In this document: positions 6,161 through 11,438 of the stretch, piece by piece
How positions within the stretch are numbered: position 1 is the first letter of the stretch
How the letters are laid out: every line of letters starts with the position of its first letter
Virus record (IMG/VR): IMGVR_UViG_3300046011_001650
Coordinates: 1 to 20,286 of that record
Length of the DNA stretch: 20,286 bases
Source: a virus
Strand: one strand, 5' to 3'
Translations under genes and position numbers: made by a program
Notes under the pieces: generated by a model
Seen by the model: the letters and a program-made list of their open reading frames with translations, nothing else
Database searches by the model: none
Told to the model about the DNA's origin: nothing

Positions 6161-7300
6161 CTATTTCAATAGCAGAATATCGTTTTCTTGAAGTTGGCTT
6201 GCTTCGACGTATCCTCTATTCTCAGTGAATACCTTATGACATGGAGTACATTTTATAAACTTGCCAGTCCGTTTATCTGTAATTTTCATGAGTTTTGCAT
6301 TACGTCTCATCTGAGCGGACTTGGTAATTTTCTTCCACTCACCCACACCACTTTCTACATTATACGACCAAACCTTCCAATTTTCAACATCATCATTTTT
6401 ACCTAGGTAATTATTCAAACCTTCCATAGATACTTCAATCTCACCACTCATATCACCTTTGATATTGATTCTAGTGTCGCCCGATAAACACAAGTTAGAT
6501 GCCTTTACTGTAAGGCCCAAGTCTTTGTACATTTGAGGATTTTGGCGATTTACTTTATCGATGAACTCAAAGTATCCTTTACCAGTAATCATTTTAAGTT
6601 TCAATGCTTTCTGATATCGTTCAATTGCGTCAGGATCTCCTGCTTCTAATCTAGCAATGAACGCGTCAGTAACATTCCAACCAATATTAGCATCATCAGG
6701 TTGTTTGTTAATATAGTTAACTAATTCAAAGAAATCTGGGTGGTCAATTTCAATATAGCCAGCCCATGCTCCTCTACGTTGTGAACCTTGGCTAACGTCT
6801 CTCGACATTTGAACGTAATCTTTGAATACAGGAAGTACTCCAGAAGCACTACCTTTAATGCCCGAGATTTTAGAACCTCTAGGTCTAATACCTCCCAAGT
6901 AACTAGAAGTACCAAATCCATTCTTTGAAAGAATAGCAGCTTCTGTTTGTGAGTTATAGAATGAGAAAATAGAATCTCCTACTACTCCTCCTGAACAAGA
7001 AACAGGACAACCAAATCCAGTACCCATATTAGACAATACAGGAGTCGAAGCTGCTAACCAACCGTTCCATAATAGATTGAAGAATTTAGTTTCCCATTCA
7101 GCAGGATTACTTGTATACGAAGCAGCATGACTAGCCACTCTTGTATATACGGATTTCAAGTCTGGATGAGATGGAGTCAAGTAGCTACCTTTAAGCATCT
7201 GCCATGCAGCAGTAGTACACCAGTTAGGTAATAATCCTTGTTCTTGAAGGAGTTTACGTTCTTCACCTAATTCTTCATAAATTGATAATTCATTCACCAT
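6161..7300 (-). CDS. nrdA: NrdA N-terminal part with N-intein: NrdA(N)-IntN
   Basis: Encodes 379 aa: a 270-residue N-extein of ribonucleotide reductase alpha followed by a 109-residue N-intein. The extein shows the first redox cysteine in CPVSCSGGVVGDS (C225 counterpart), the GSQRRGAWAGYIEIDHPDF core and ends ASNL, equivalent to the E. coli Asn437 loop just before the active-site cysteine. Little precedes the barrel, so the N-terminal ATP-cone is absent. The ATG at 7298-7300 is preceded by TTGAGGAA; an earlier TTG in frame is less likely. The gene ends in LLLK-TAG directly after the intein block B region, as expected for a natural split site. Spliced with the 4186-5181 product it would give about 568 residues of alpha subunit, working with NrdB to make dNTP precursors. 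Confidence 0.93.
   Translation of the reverse strand: MVNELSIYEELGEERKLLQEQGLLPNWCTTAAWQMLKGSYLTPSHPDLKSVYTRVASHAASYTSNPAEWETKFFNLLWNGWLAASTPVLSNMGTGFGCPVSCSGGVVGDSIFSFYNSQTEAAILSKNGFGTSSYLGGIRPRGSKISGIKGSASGVLPVFKDYVQMSRDVSQGSQRRGAWAGYIEIDHPDFFELVNYINKQPDDANIGWNVTDAFIARLEAGDPDAIERYQKALKLKMITGKGYFEFIDKVNRQNPQMYKDLGLTVKASNLCLSGDTRINIKGDMSGEIEVSMEGLNNYLGKNDDVENWKVWSYNVESGVGEWKKITKSAQMRRNAKLMKITDKRTGKFIKCTPCHKVFTENRGYVEASQLQENDILLLK
6164..6490 (-). other. N-intein half (IntN, 109 aa) of a split NrdA intein
   Basis: It begins Cys-Leu-Ser-Gly-Asp (block A, Cys1 at 6488-6490) and carries KCTPCHKVFT (block B TxxH) about 80 residues in. It ends NRGYVEASQLQENDILLLK at the stop codon. The length and end point match natural split inteins, which break after block B where an endonuclease domain would otherwise sit. 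Confidence 0.93.
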
Positions 7301-7326
7301 GTAAAATTTCCTCAAGTTTTAATTTA

Positions 7327-7334
7327 TATAAATA
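7327..7334 (+). promoter_or_regulatory. T4-type late promoter for the plus-strand GIY-YIG gene
   Basis: An exact TATAAATA octamer lies 84 bases upstream of the GIY-YIG start, on the only strand that can express that gene. About five chance copies of the octamer are expected in this AT-rich window counting both strands, so position is the main support. Confidence 0.7.
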
Positions 7335-7357
7335 CGTTATATGTAAAGCAAAAAGGT

Positions 7358-7418
7358 GTTAGTCACGGATTGCACTCCTACTAACTCTAAACATTCTATC
7401 AATAATCAGGAGACTATT
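7358..7418 (+). promoter_or_regulatory. Conserved structured leader of GIY-YIG gene 1
   Basis: GTTAGT (7358-7363) pairs with ACTAAC (7380-7385). The loop contains CTCCT (7375-7379), complementary to the Shine-Dalgarno AGGAG (7408-7412). A matching leader precedes the second GIY-YIG gene (12135-12200), with the fifth stem pair changed from G-C to C-G. It may fold as a hairpin or pseudoknot that limits translation. Confidence 0.55.
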
Positions 7419-8258
7419 ATGTCCAGCACAACTATATATACACCATTCACTTATTGTATCACATTTCTCCCAACAGGGCAACGATACTATGGTGTTCGAT
7501 ATGCAAAAGGTTGTCATCCTTCTCAACTTTGGACGACCTACTTCACTTCATCAAAAATAATATCCAATCTTATAGAAGAATATAGCAAAGATTCATTCAC
7601 CTTTGAAGTTCGAAAAACATTTATCAATAAAGATTCTGCTCTATATTGGGAAACAAAATTCCTTACAAAAATAAATGCAGCAAACCATCCAGAATGGCTC
7701 AATGGTCATAATGGCGATCTAAAGTGGAATAATGTTGGTGGATATAAACTCACCGAAAAAACAGTATCCAATATGAGAAAACCAAAATCAGAATCTCATA
7801 AACTAAATATGAGAACACCAAAATCTAAAGAACGGAAACTTTCAGAAAGAACCAAATGTTTTGAGAAAACAGGATATTACTCTAATTTTGAAAATCCAGA
7901 TATTATTCAAAAATGCAAAGATTCGTATTTTCAAAATACTGGATATACTCATAATTCAAAAAATCCAGAAACTATTCAAAAGAGATCAGATAGTTATTTT
8001 GAAAAAACGGGATATGCTAACCCCTCAAAAAATCCAGAAGTGTTAGCACACCAATATGATTCGTATTTTCAAAATACTGGATATACTCACCCAAGCCTCA
8101 ATCCAGAAGTTCAAGAAAGAAAAATCCAAACCTATAAAGACACATGCTCTAAAAGACCTCCTATAAAATGCCCCTATTGCGATGTTTCTGGCAAAGGAGG
8201 CATAATGGGTAGATGGCACTTTGATAATTGTAAATTTAAACCCTTACCAACTGAATGA
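7419..8258 (+). CDS. GIY-YIG homing endonuclease 1 (between nrdB and nrdA)
   Basis: A 279-aa enzyme and the only clear plus-strand gene. The GIY-YIG domain is N-terminal: YTPFTYCITF and QRYYGVRYA, Arg in FEVRKTF, and the metal-binding Glu in YWETKFLTK. Basic linkers (MRKPKSES, MRTPKSKE) follow, then four 23-aa repeats of the SYFxxTGYxxxxxNPE type (nucleotides 7851-8126), and a C-terminal zinc finger with CPYC and HFDNC. Catalytic domain, spaced DNA-reading repeats and finger together are the standard modular plan of phage homing enzymes. The ATG at 7419 follows CAGGAG; a GTG 21 codons upstream is in frame but lies in the conserved leader. The 3' end overlaps the last codons of nrdB by 15 bp, tail to tail. 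It is probably expressed late and homes into nrdB-nrdA spacers of related phages. Confidence 0.9.
   Translation: MSSTTIYTPFTYCITFLPTGQRYYGVRYAKGCHPSQLWTTYFTSSKIISNLIEEYSKDSFTFEVRKTFINKDSALYWETKFLTKINAANHPEWLNGHNGDLKWNNVGGYKLTEKTVSNMRKPKSESHKLNMRTPKSKERKLSERTKCFEKTGYYSNFENPDIIQKCKDSYFQNTGYTHNSKNPETIQKRSDSYFEKTGYANPSKNPEVLAHQYDSYFQNTGYTHPSLNPEVQERKIQTYKDTCSKRPPIKCPYCDVSGKGGIMGRWHFDNCKFKPLPTE
7851..8126 (+). repeat. Four tandem 69-bp coding repeats
   Basis: Units start at 7851, 7920, 7989 and 8058, each 69 bp (23 aa). The shared protein pattern is (S/C)(Y/F)F-x2-TGY followed by NP(E/D) about five residues later. Units 2 and 4 are closest (DSYFQNTGYTH in both). A fifth, degenerate unit may begin at 8127. 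They probably form repeated DNA-contacting modules. Confidence 0.85.
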
Positions 8259-9239
8259 TTTTTCTTTCCACGATCTCGTGTATGATGAACCTTGAGAACT
8301 GAAAAAATCGTGCAATACTCCCGTCGAATCTATGTCTTTATAGAACCAGGTTTTAATTGGGTTGTATGTAGGCTTAAAAATTGCTTTGTATCCTAAATTT
8401 TCCAAACAAATATCCAATCTTGATTCAACAAACGCTTTTAATTGTTTATCAGTAATCCCCTTAATATTGCCCTTCTCGAATATCTTATCAATAATAATAG
8501 ATTCGTGCTCGAGAATGACTCTTGCAGTTTCTTCTAGTTCTTCTTTGAGCTGTTCTCTTCCGCTGATGGTTAACTGATCATCTTCAAAGGCTTCTTTATC
8601 CAGAGTACGGTATAACCACGCGCCAGCTTGAGAATGAAGAGTTTCATCAATAGCTGAAAAGTTGATTCCAGCATTGACATTAATCAACTTATTTTTACCT
8701 ACAGAGTTGAAATGTTTAAGAAAAGCAAATGAACTATACAGGATAGCACCTTCGATCATAGAAAACACACCGACCGATTTAAGTACATTGTATACGGTAT
8801 CTTTCTTAGTGGTTCTTTTAGCAATCCAGTTCATTCTGTTAGCTAATACTTTATCTTCTTTGTATGAGTTATAGAATTCTTCCGTATCCAATCCCAACAC
8901 TTCATTAATCTTATTATAGAATGGAGCATGAACTCCCAACTCCATAAAAGAGAATGTAGAAGCCATACGTTGGATGTCTGGTCTCGGAAACACTTTACTT
9001 ACATAGTTTTGCCAATAATCATTACCAACATTGAGTTCGTATAATGTGAATAATTTTAGGGTAGATATTACACCATGGTATTCTGCTTCAGTGCAATTGG
9101 TTTTGAGATCGTGTAGATCCTTTTCTACATCAATTTCATCAGGAAACCAAATGATAGATGCCTGTTGTTCAGCAAATTCTATAGCTGTAGGGTAATCAAC
9201 AATGTATTCCGATTTAGGAGTTAGTAGTCTAATGCTCAT
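8244..9239 (-). CDS. nrdB: Ribonucleotide reductase class I, beta subunit
   Basis: The 331-aa radical-generating subunit that pairs with NrdA. Ferritin-fold metal ligands can be assigned: E68 in LYELNVG (in place of the usual Asp), E100 and H104 in MELGVHAPFY, E163 in MIEGAIL, E199 and H202 in DETLH. Y108 lies four residues after H104, the spacing of the radical tyrosine in E. coli (H118-Y122). E100 to H104 is one residue longer than the common ExxH. The C-terminus, which docks onto NrdA, ends KEKSFSW and overlaps the convergent endonuclease gene. The ATG at 9237-9239 follows AAAAGGTG. It is transcribed ahead of nrdA, with the plus-strand endonuclease gene between them. Confidence 0.92.
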   Translation of the reverse strand: MSIRLLTPKSEYIVDYPTAIEFAEQQASIIWFPDEIDVEKDLHDLKTNCTEAEYHGVISTLKLFTLYELNVGNDYWQNYVSKVFPRPDIQRMASTFSFMELGVHAPFYNKINEVLGLDTEEFYNSYKEDKVLANRMNWIAKRTTKKDTVYNVLKSVGVFSMIEGAILYSSFAFLKHFNSVGKNKLINVNAGINFSAIDETLHSQAGAWLYRTLDKEAFEDDQLTISGREQLKEELEETARVILEHESIIIDKIFEKGNIKGITDKQLKAFVESRLDICLENLGYKAIFKPTYNPIKTWFYKDIDSTGVLHDFFSSQGSSYTRSWKEKSFSW

Positions 9240-9262
9240 ACGTCACCTTTTGTTATTGTCAT
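9236..9262 (-). CDS. possible 8-codon leader peptide before nrdB
   Basis: The frame reads MTITKGDV, with AAGGA six bases upstream and a TGA that overlaps the nrdB ATG as ATGA. The spacing fits the coupling pattern of neighbouring genes, but eight codons can arise by chance, so this is offered only as a candidate leader peptide. Confidence 0.25.
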   Translation of the reverse strand: MTITKGDV

Positions 9263-9270
9263 AAAATTCC

Positions 9271-9348
9271 TTATAATATAATTGTAAATAAAATTACCAA
9301 TGTGATTACCAAAGGTATTACTAGATAGTCTAATATTGGATTATTCAT
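9271..9348 (-). CDS. 25-aa single-span membrane peptide
   Basis: The product is short and almost wholly hydrophobic: an MNNPILDY start followed by about 17 Leu/Ile/Val/Thr/Phe residues to the end, i.e. one membrane helix. A strong GGAGG site sits just before the ATG, which overlaps the stop of the primase-domain gene as ATGA. The Asp at position 6 before the helix suggests an N-out or signal-anchor type topology, but charges are too few to be sure. The function is unknown; tiny membrane peptides are common in phage operons. Confidence 0.6.
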   Translation of the reverse strand: MNNPILDYLVIPLVITLVILFTIIL

Positions 9349-9656
9349 TTGCCTCCAAATATTTCTAAATTGATAGTGTCATCTCCTGCCTTATAATTAT
9401 CCAACTGATATTCCTGAAACATCACAGAATCCATATCCTGGATGAATTCTTGAATTGATTTTGAAATTCCACAATTGAAACACTTATAAAGCAATTTATA
9501 GTGCTTGTGGTATATATTCCCTCGTGCTTTCTTTGGATCTTTCAAAGAGTCTCCACAATAAACACAACTAAATCTCCAAGCATTCTCATTCACTACCTTG
9601 AAGTTTCTCAACTGAGAAGAAATTTTCAAAATGTACTTCTTATCAACACACATCAT
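9345..9656 (-). CDS. Stand-alone primase-type zinc-binding domain (T4 gp61 N-terminus-like)
   Basis: The 103-aa product resembles only the N-terminal zinc domain of T4 DNA primase gp61: a short basic lead-in, then FSCVYCGDS (C31, C34), DPKKARG, and KCFNCG (C59, C62) followed by an amphipathic helix. The CGDS-x4-KARG arrangement is characteristic of that family. gp61 is about 340 aa, so the catalytic TOPRIM part is missing. The frame closes with a normal stop coupled (ATGA) to the next gene, so this is not an obvious frameshift. It could be half of a split primase whose catalytic part is elsewhere, or a regulator derived from it. Either ATG at 9656 or 9653 could be used; GGGGA lies 6-9 bases upstream. 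It is the first gene after promoter 9687-9715. Confidence 0.72.
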   Translation of the reverse strand: MMCVDKKYILKISSQLRNFKVVNENAWRFSCVYCGDSLKDPKKARGNIYHKHYKLLYKCFNCGISKSIQEFIQDMDSVMFQEYQLDNYKAGDDTINLEIFGGK

Positions 9657-9686
9657 AATATGTCCCCAAATGAACTATTATAAAGA

Positions 9687-9715
9687 AGTATACAGGAAGG
9701 CTTAGGATTGTTCAA
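9687..9715 (-). promoter_or_regulatory. sigma70-like promoter of the nrd operon
   Basis: On the minus strand: TTGAAC (9710-9715), 17-nt spacer, TATACT (9687-9692). The predicted start is about 25 bases upstream of the primase-domain ATG. It is the only good promoter match in front of the operon. Confidence 0.68.
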
Positions 9716-9941
9716 CATTATTATGAATAACGCGATTTAGTGTTTTACCCTCTTTAGAATCAAAGAGTTATACGTGATATTTTAGTGTTTTTGATGAATT
9801 CGAGCAATAATGCCGATTAATGGTAATAAACTAGTGTTTACTAGAAAGTACTTTATAATTCAGGAGTTACGTAAACTATAAAGTACTTTGATTTGAATGT
9901 TGTATAAAGTTGACTTTGGTGGTATTATAGTACTAATGGCT
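9716..9941. other. Non-coding region with palindromes and repeats
   Basis: No plausible gene. Contents: TAGTGTTT three times at 9738, 9783 and 9832 (the first two within an 11-bp repeat); hairpin CTCTTT/AAAGAG at 9750-9767; hairpin CTAGT/ACTAG at 9831-9844; a perfect 13-bp inverted repeat, 9845-9857 with 9877-9889, each arm holding the palindrome AAAGTACTTT; TTACGTAA at 9867-9874; TAGTACTA at 9928-9935. It could be an operator cluster or a replication origin; there is no further evidence. Confidence 0.6.
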
Positions 9942-10379
9942 TTATTTGAATAGCTTTAGGACATCAGAGTGATCAATAAGGTATCCAATTACTATACTAC
10001 CTCCAACTACTAACCACTTCCAAGTTTCTAAGGCAGAAATTCTGTTAGAAATATCTTCTCTGTACTCATCCGATTTATCTTCATGTTCTTTAAGTTTAGA
10101 TTCAATACGGGATTCCATATCATCTAACTTATCCACAATCTCTTTAGTAGTTTCTTCCATTTTCTTGTATAGGTCCTTGACATCAGTTGTAGTTTCTTTA
10201 TTATTATTCTCGAGATTGTTTAGTCTGTTGTCGTGTACTATTAATAATCTTGATACTTCTGAAGATGCTTTAGCAATTTCTGCAACTGTATTATCTATCT
10301 TGTAAACTACATTCTGCAGAACAGCTACTTCAGTTACAAGTTTATTAAGGTCATTACATGGTGAATTATGGTCACTCAT
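9942..10379 (-). CDS. Coiled-coil protein with C-terminal membrane anchor
   Basis: A 145-aa protein: residues ~10-115 are a long heptad-rich, charged helix, and residues 120-135 (WKWLVVGGSIVIGYLI) form one membrane span near the C-terminus, with a short DHSDVLKLFK tail. This layout resembles XhlA-type and other phage lysis-associated membrane proteins. The start codon overlaps the end of the inner-membrane spanin gene by 8 bp, which strengthens a lysis link, but no holin activity can be proved from sequence. It is the last gene before the non-coding region. Alternatives are a membrane-associated superinfection or tail protein. Confidence 0.7.
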   Translation of the reverse strand: MSDHNSPCNDLNKLVTEVAVLQNVVYKIDNTVAEIAKASSEVSRLLIVHDNRLNNLENNNKETTTDVKDLYKKMEETTKEIVDKLDDMESRIESKLKEHEDKSDEYREDISNRISALETWKWLVVGGSIVIGYLIDHSDVLKLFK

Positions 10380-10953
10380 TGTTCAAATCCTTTTGTTTTC
10401 TAATCCAATCTTGGAGCGATTTAAGTTGTTCTACTACTTGATAGTATGTACCGTAGTTTCCACTGACGGATTCAACAAGGGTAGAGAGTTTAACATCGGA
10501 GGGTCCTTCATGAGAAGTTCTGGAGGATTCGGGAACTTTGTTTTCTGCGGCAGCGTTGAGCAACTCGATAGCACCAGTATTGATACTACACTTAGCATCA
10601 GATTCTTTGGTAATATATTCAGGAACTTTCTTAATAATAACATGAGTTTTGCCTTCTACTATTTTGACTTTTTCTATATATTCAGTAACAACCTTTGTTG
10701 TCACTTCAGCAGTTTTGGTTTCTAGTTGTGCAATCTGGATTTGCATATCTTTAACTTTTACTTGCCAGTTTGCTTCGTTTACCGAAACTCCTATAGCAAA
10801 TGAATTCAGGCATAGTAACATGCCTAACCCAGAATACAGAGCCATCTTGTAATGAGCAGGAATTGGTATCAATACACCTAGAACAAGTCCTAAGAATGAG
10901 ATGCCACTAAGAAGGTAGGTTAACCACTCAGGAATTAGATTCAGTAGAAACAT
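10372..10953 (-). CDS. Inner-membrane spanin (Rz-like)
   Basis: A 193-aa protein that should span the periplasm and help fuse inner and outer membranes in the last step of lysis. Two hydrophobic helices (about residues 10-32 and 36-58) anchor it. They are followed by a periplasmic coiled coil (59-100, QIAQLETKTAEV and following) and a C-terminal region with CSINTG, LLNAAAENKVP, and NYGTYYQVVEQL-LQDWI, a pattern I know from Rz-type proteins of large phages. The strongest support is the lipoprotein gene nested in the +1 frame (10434-10643), exactly the lambda Rz/Rz1 arrangement. The start overlaps the upstream gene by 26 bp. Confidence 0.8.
   Translation of the reverse strand: MFLLNLIPEWLTYLLSGISFLGLVLGVLIPIPAHYKMALYSGLGMLLCLNSFAIGVSVNEANWQVKVKDMQIQIAQLETKTAEVTTKVVTEYIEKVKIVEGKTHVIIKKVPEYITKESDAKCSINTGAIELLNAAAENKVPESSRTSHEGPSDVKLSTLVESVSGNYGTYYQVVEQLKSLQDWIRKQKDLNNE
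10434..10643 (-). CDS. Outer-membrane lipoprotein spanin (Rz1-like), nested in Rz
   Basis: A 69-aa protein read in the +1 frame wholly inside the inner-membrane spanin gene. It has a basic n-region (LLLRKF), a hydrophobic stretch, and the lipobox LSSC with the acylated cysteine at residue 28. The mature part of 42 residues is proline-rich (PNPPELL, KDPPMLNSLPLLNPS), the hallmark of Rz1 proteins. AAGG lies eight bases before the ATG at 10641-10643; a second in-frame ATG 15 codons in would leave a signal peptide too short. It should pair with the inner-membrane spanin through the periplasm. This is a true overprinted gene that simple annotation tends to drop. Confidence 0.83.
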   Translation of the reverse strand: MLLLRKFLNILPKNLMLSVVSILVLSSCSTLPQKTKFPNPPELLMKDPPMLNSLPLLNPSVETTVHTIK

Positions 10954-11437
10954 TGACTTTTCTCTTAATGACTTTCTTTTGGCCTAATTTGAATTCGGGA
11001 TTAGCAACACCTGAAGTATTATTAGCAGGAAGTACTCCACCTTCTTCATCGAGGAATTTATTAACGAGTATTTCTTCTTCGACCAATATGATATTCTTTT
11101 GGTCGATAGTTTCAAGTAATGTAGTAAATCTTGATTCTAAATTTGAATCGTCATTATGTTGGTATGATTCTTTGATTAGAAAATAAGCAGCAATAAGGTT
11201 CTTGGTGTATTTGTCTCCACCAGGTAACTTATTGAGTAATCTTTTAAGATTGAATACTAGACGTTGAAGATACGTGTAAGCATCCTTTTCTTCTGGAGTA
11301 GTAAGTTGGTTTTGCTTTTTGAGGATTTTACCATCAGCATCTATAATACCCAGTTTGTATGCTTCAGATTTATCAAATGGAGTTACTAACATTGAAAGTA
11401 TTCTCCACGCTATAAGATTATCGACTATACGTTTCAT
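10928..11437 (-). CDS. conserved T4-superfamily protein of unknown function, 169 aa
   Basis: No enzymatic motif. The region RLVFNLKRLLNKLPGGD followed by AAYFLIKE (residues ~59-90) is a pattern I associate with unassigned proteins of marine and rhizobial T4-like phages. The first 30 residues are hydrophobic/basic and the last 30 are basic (KKVIKRKVN). The ATG lies two bases after the TAG of the GIY-YIG gene and uses AGAGG within that gene. Tandem late-promoter octamers at 11479-11492, also inside the endonuclease gene, are well placed to transcribe it. It is probably a late gene; virion association is possible but unproved. Confidence 0.75.
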   Translation of the reverse strand: MKRIVDNLIAWRILSMLVTPFDKSEAYKLGIIDADGKILKKQNQLTTPEEKDAYTYLQRLVFNLKRLLNKLPGGDKYTKNLIAAYFLIKESYQHNDDSNLESRFTTLLETIDQKNIILVEEEILVNKFLDEEGGVLPANNTSGVANPEFKLGQKKVIKRKVNVSTESNS

Positions 11438-11438
11438 G

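Noticed and set aside
4186-7300. nrdA as a pseudogene or frameshifted single gene
   Set aside because: The N part ends right after a complete N-intein, the C part has its own ATG, SD and complete C-intein, and all catalytic residues are retained across the two.
7861-8046. 61-aa frame within the 69-bp repeats
   Set aside because: Lys/Ile-rich out-of-frame shadow of the repeats in GIY-YIG gene 1.
9738-9839. CRISPR-like array from the TAGTGTTT copies
   Set aside because: Only three 8-bp copies, unequal spacing and no cas genes.
9845-9889. The 13-bp inverted repeat as a Rho-independent terminator
   Set aside because: AT-rich stem, long 19-nt loop and no T-tract directly after it on either strand.
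10393-10725. 110-aa plus-strand frame opposite the spanin genes
   Set aside because: Phe/Ser/Cys-rich antisense shadow with no SD or family features; the minus strand holds the convincing nested spanin pair.
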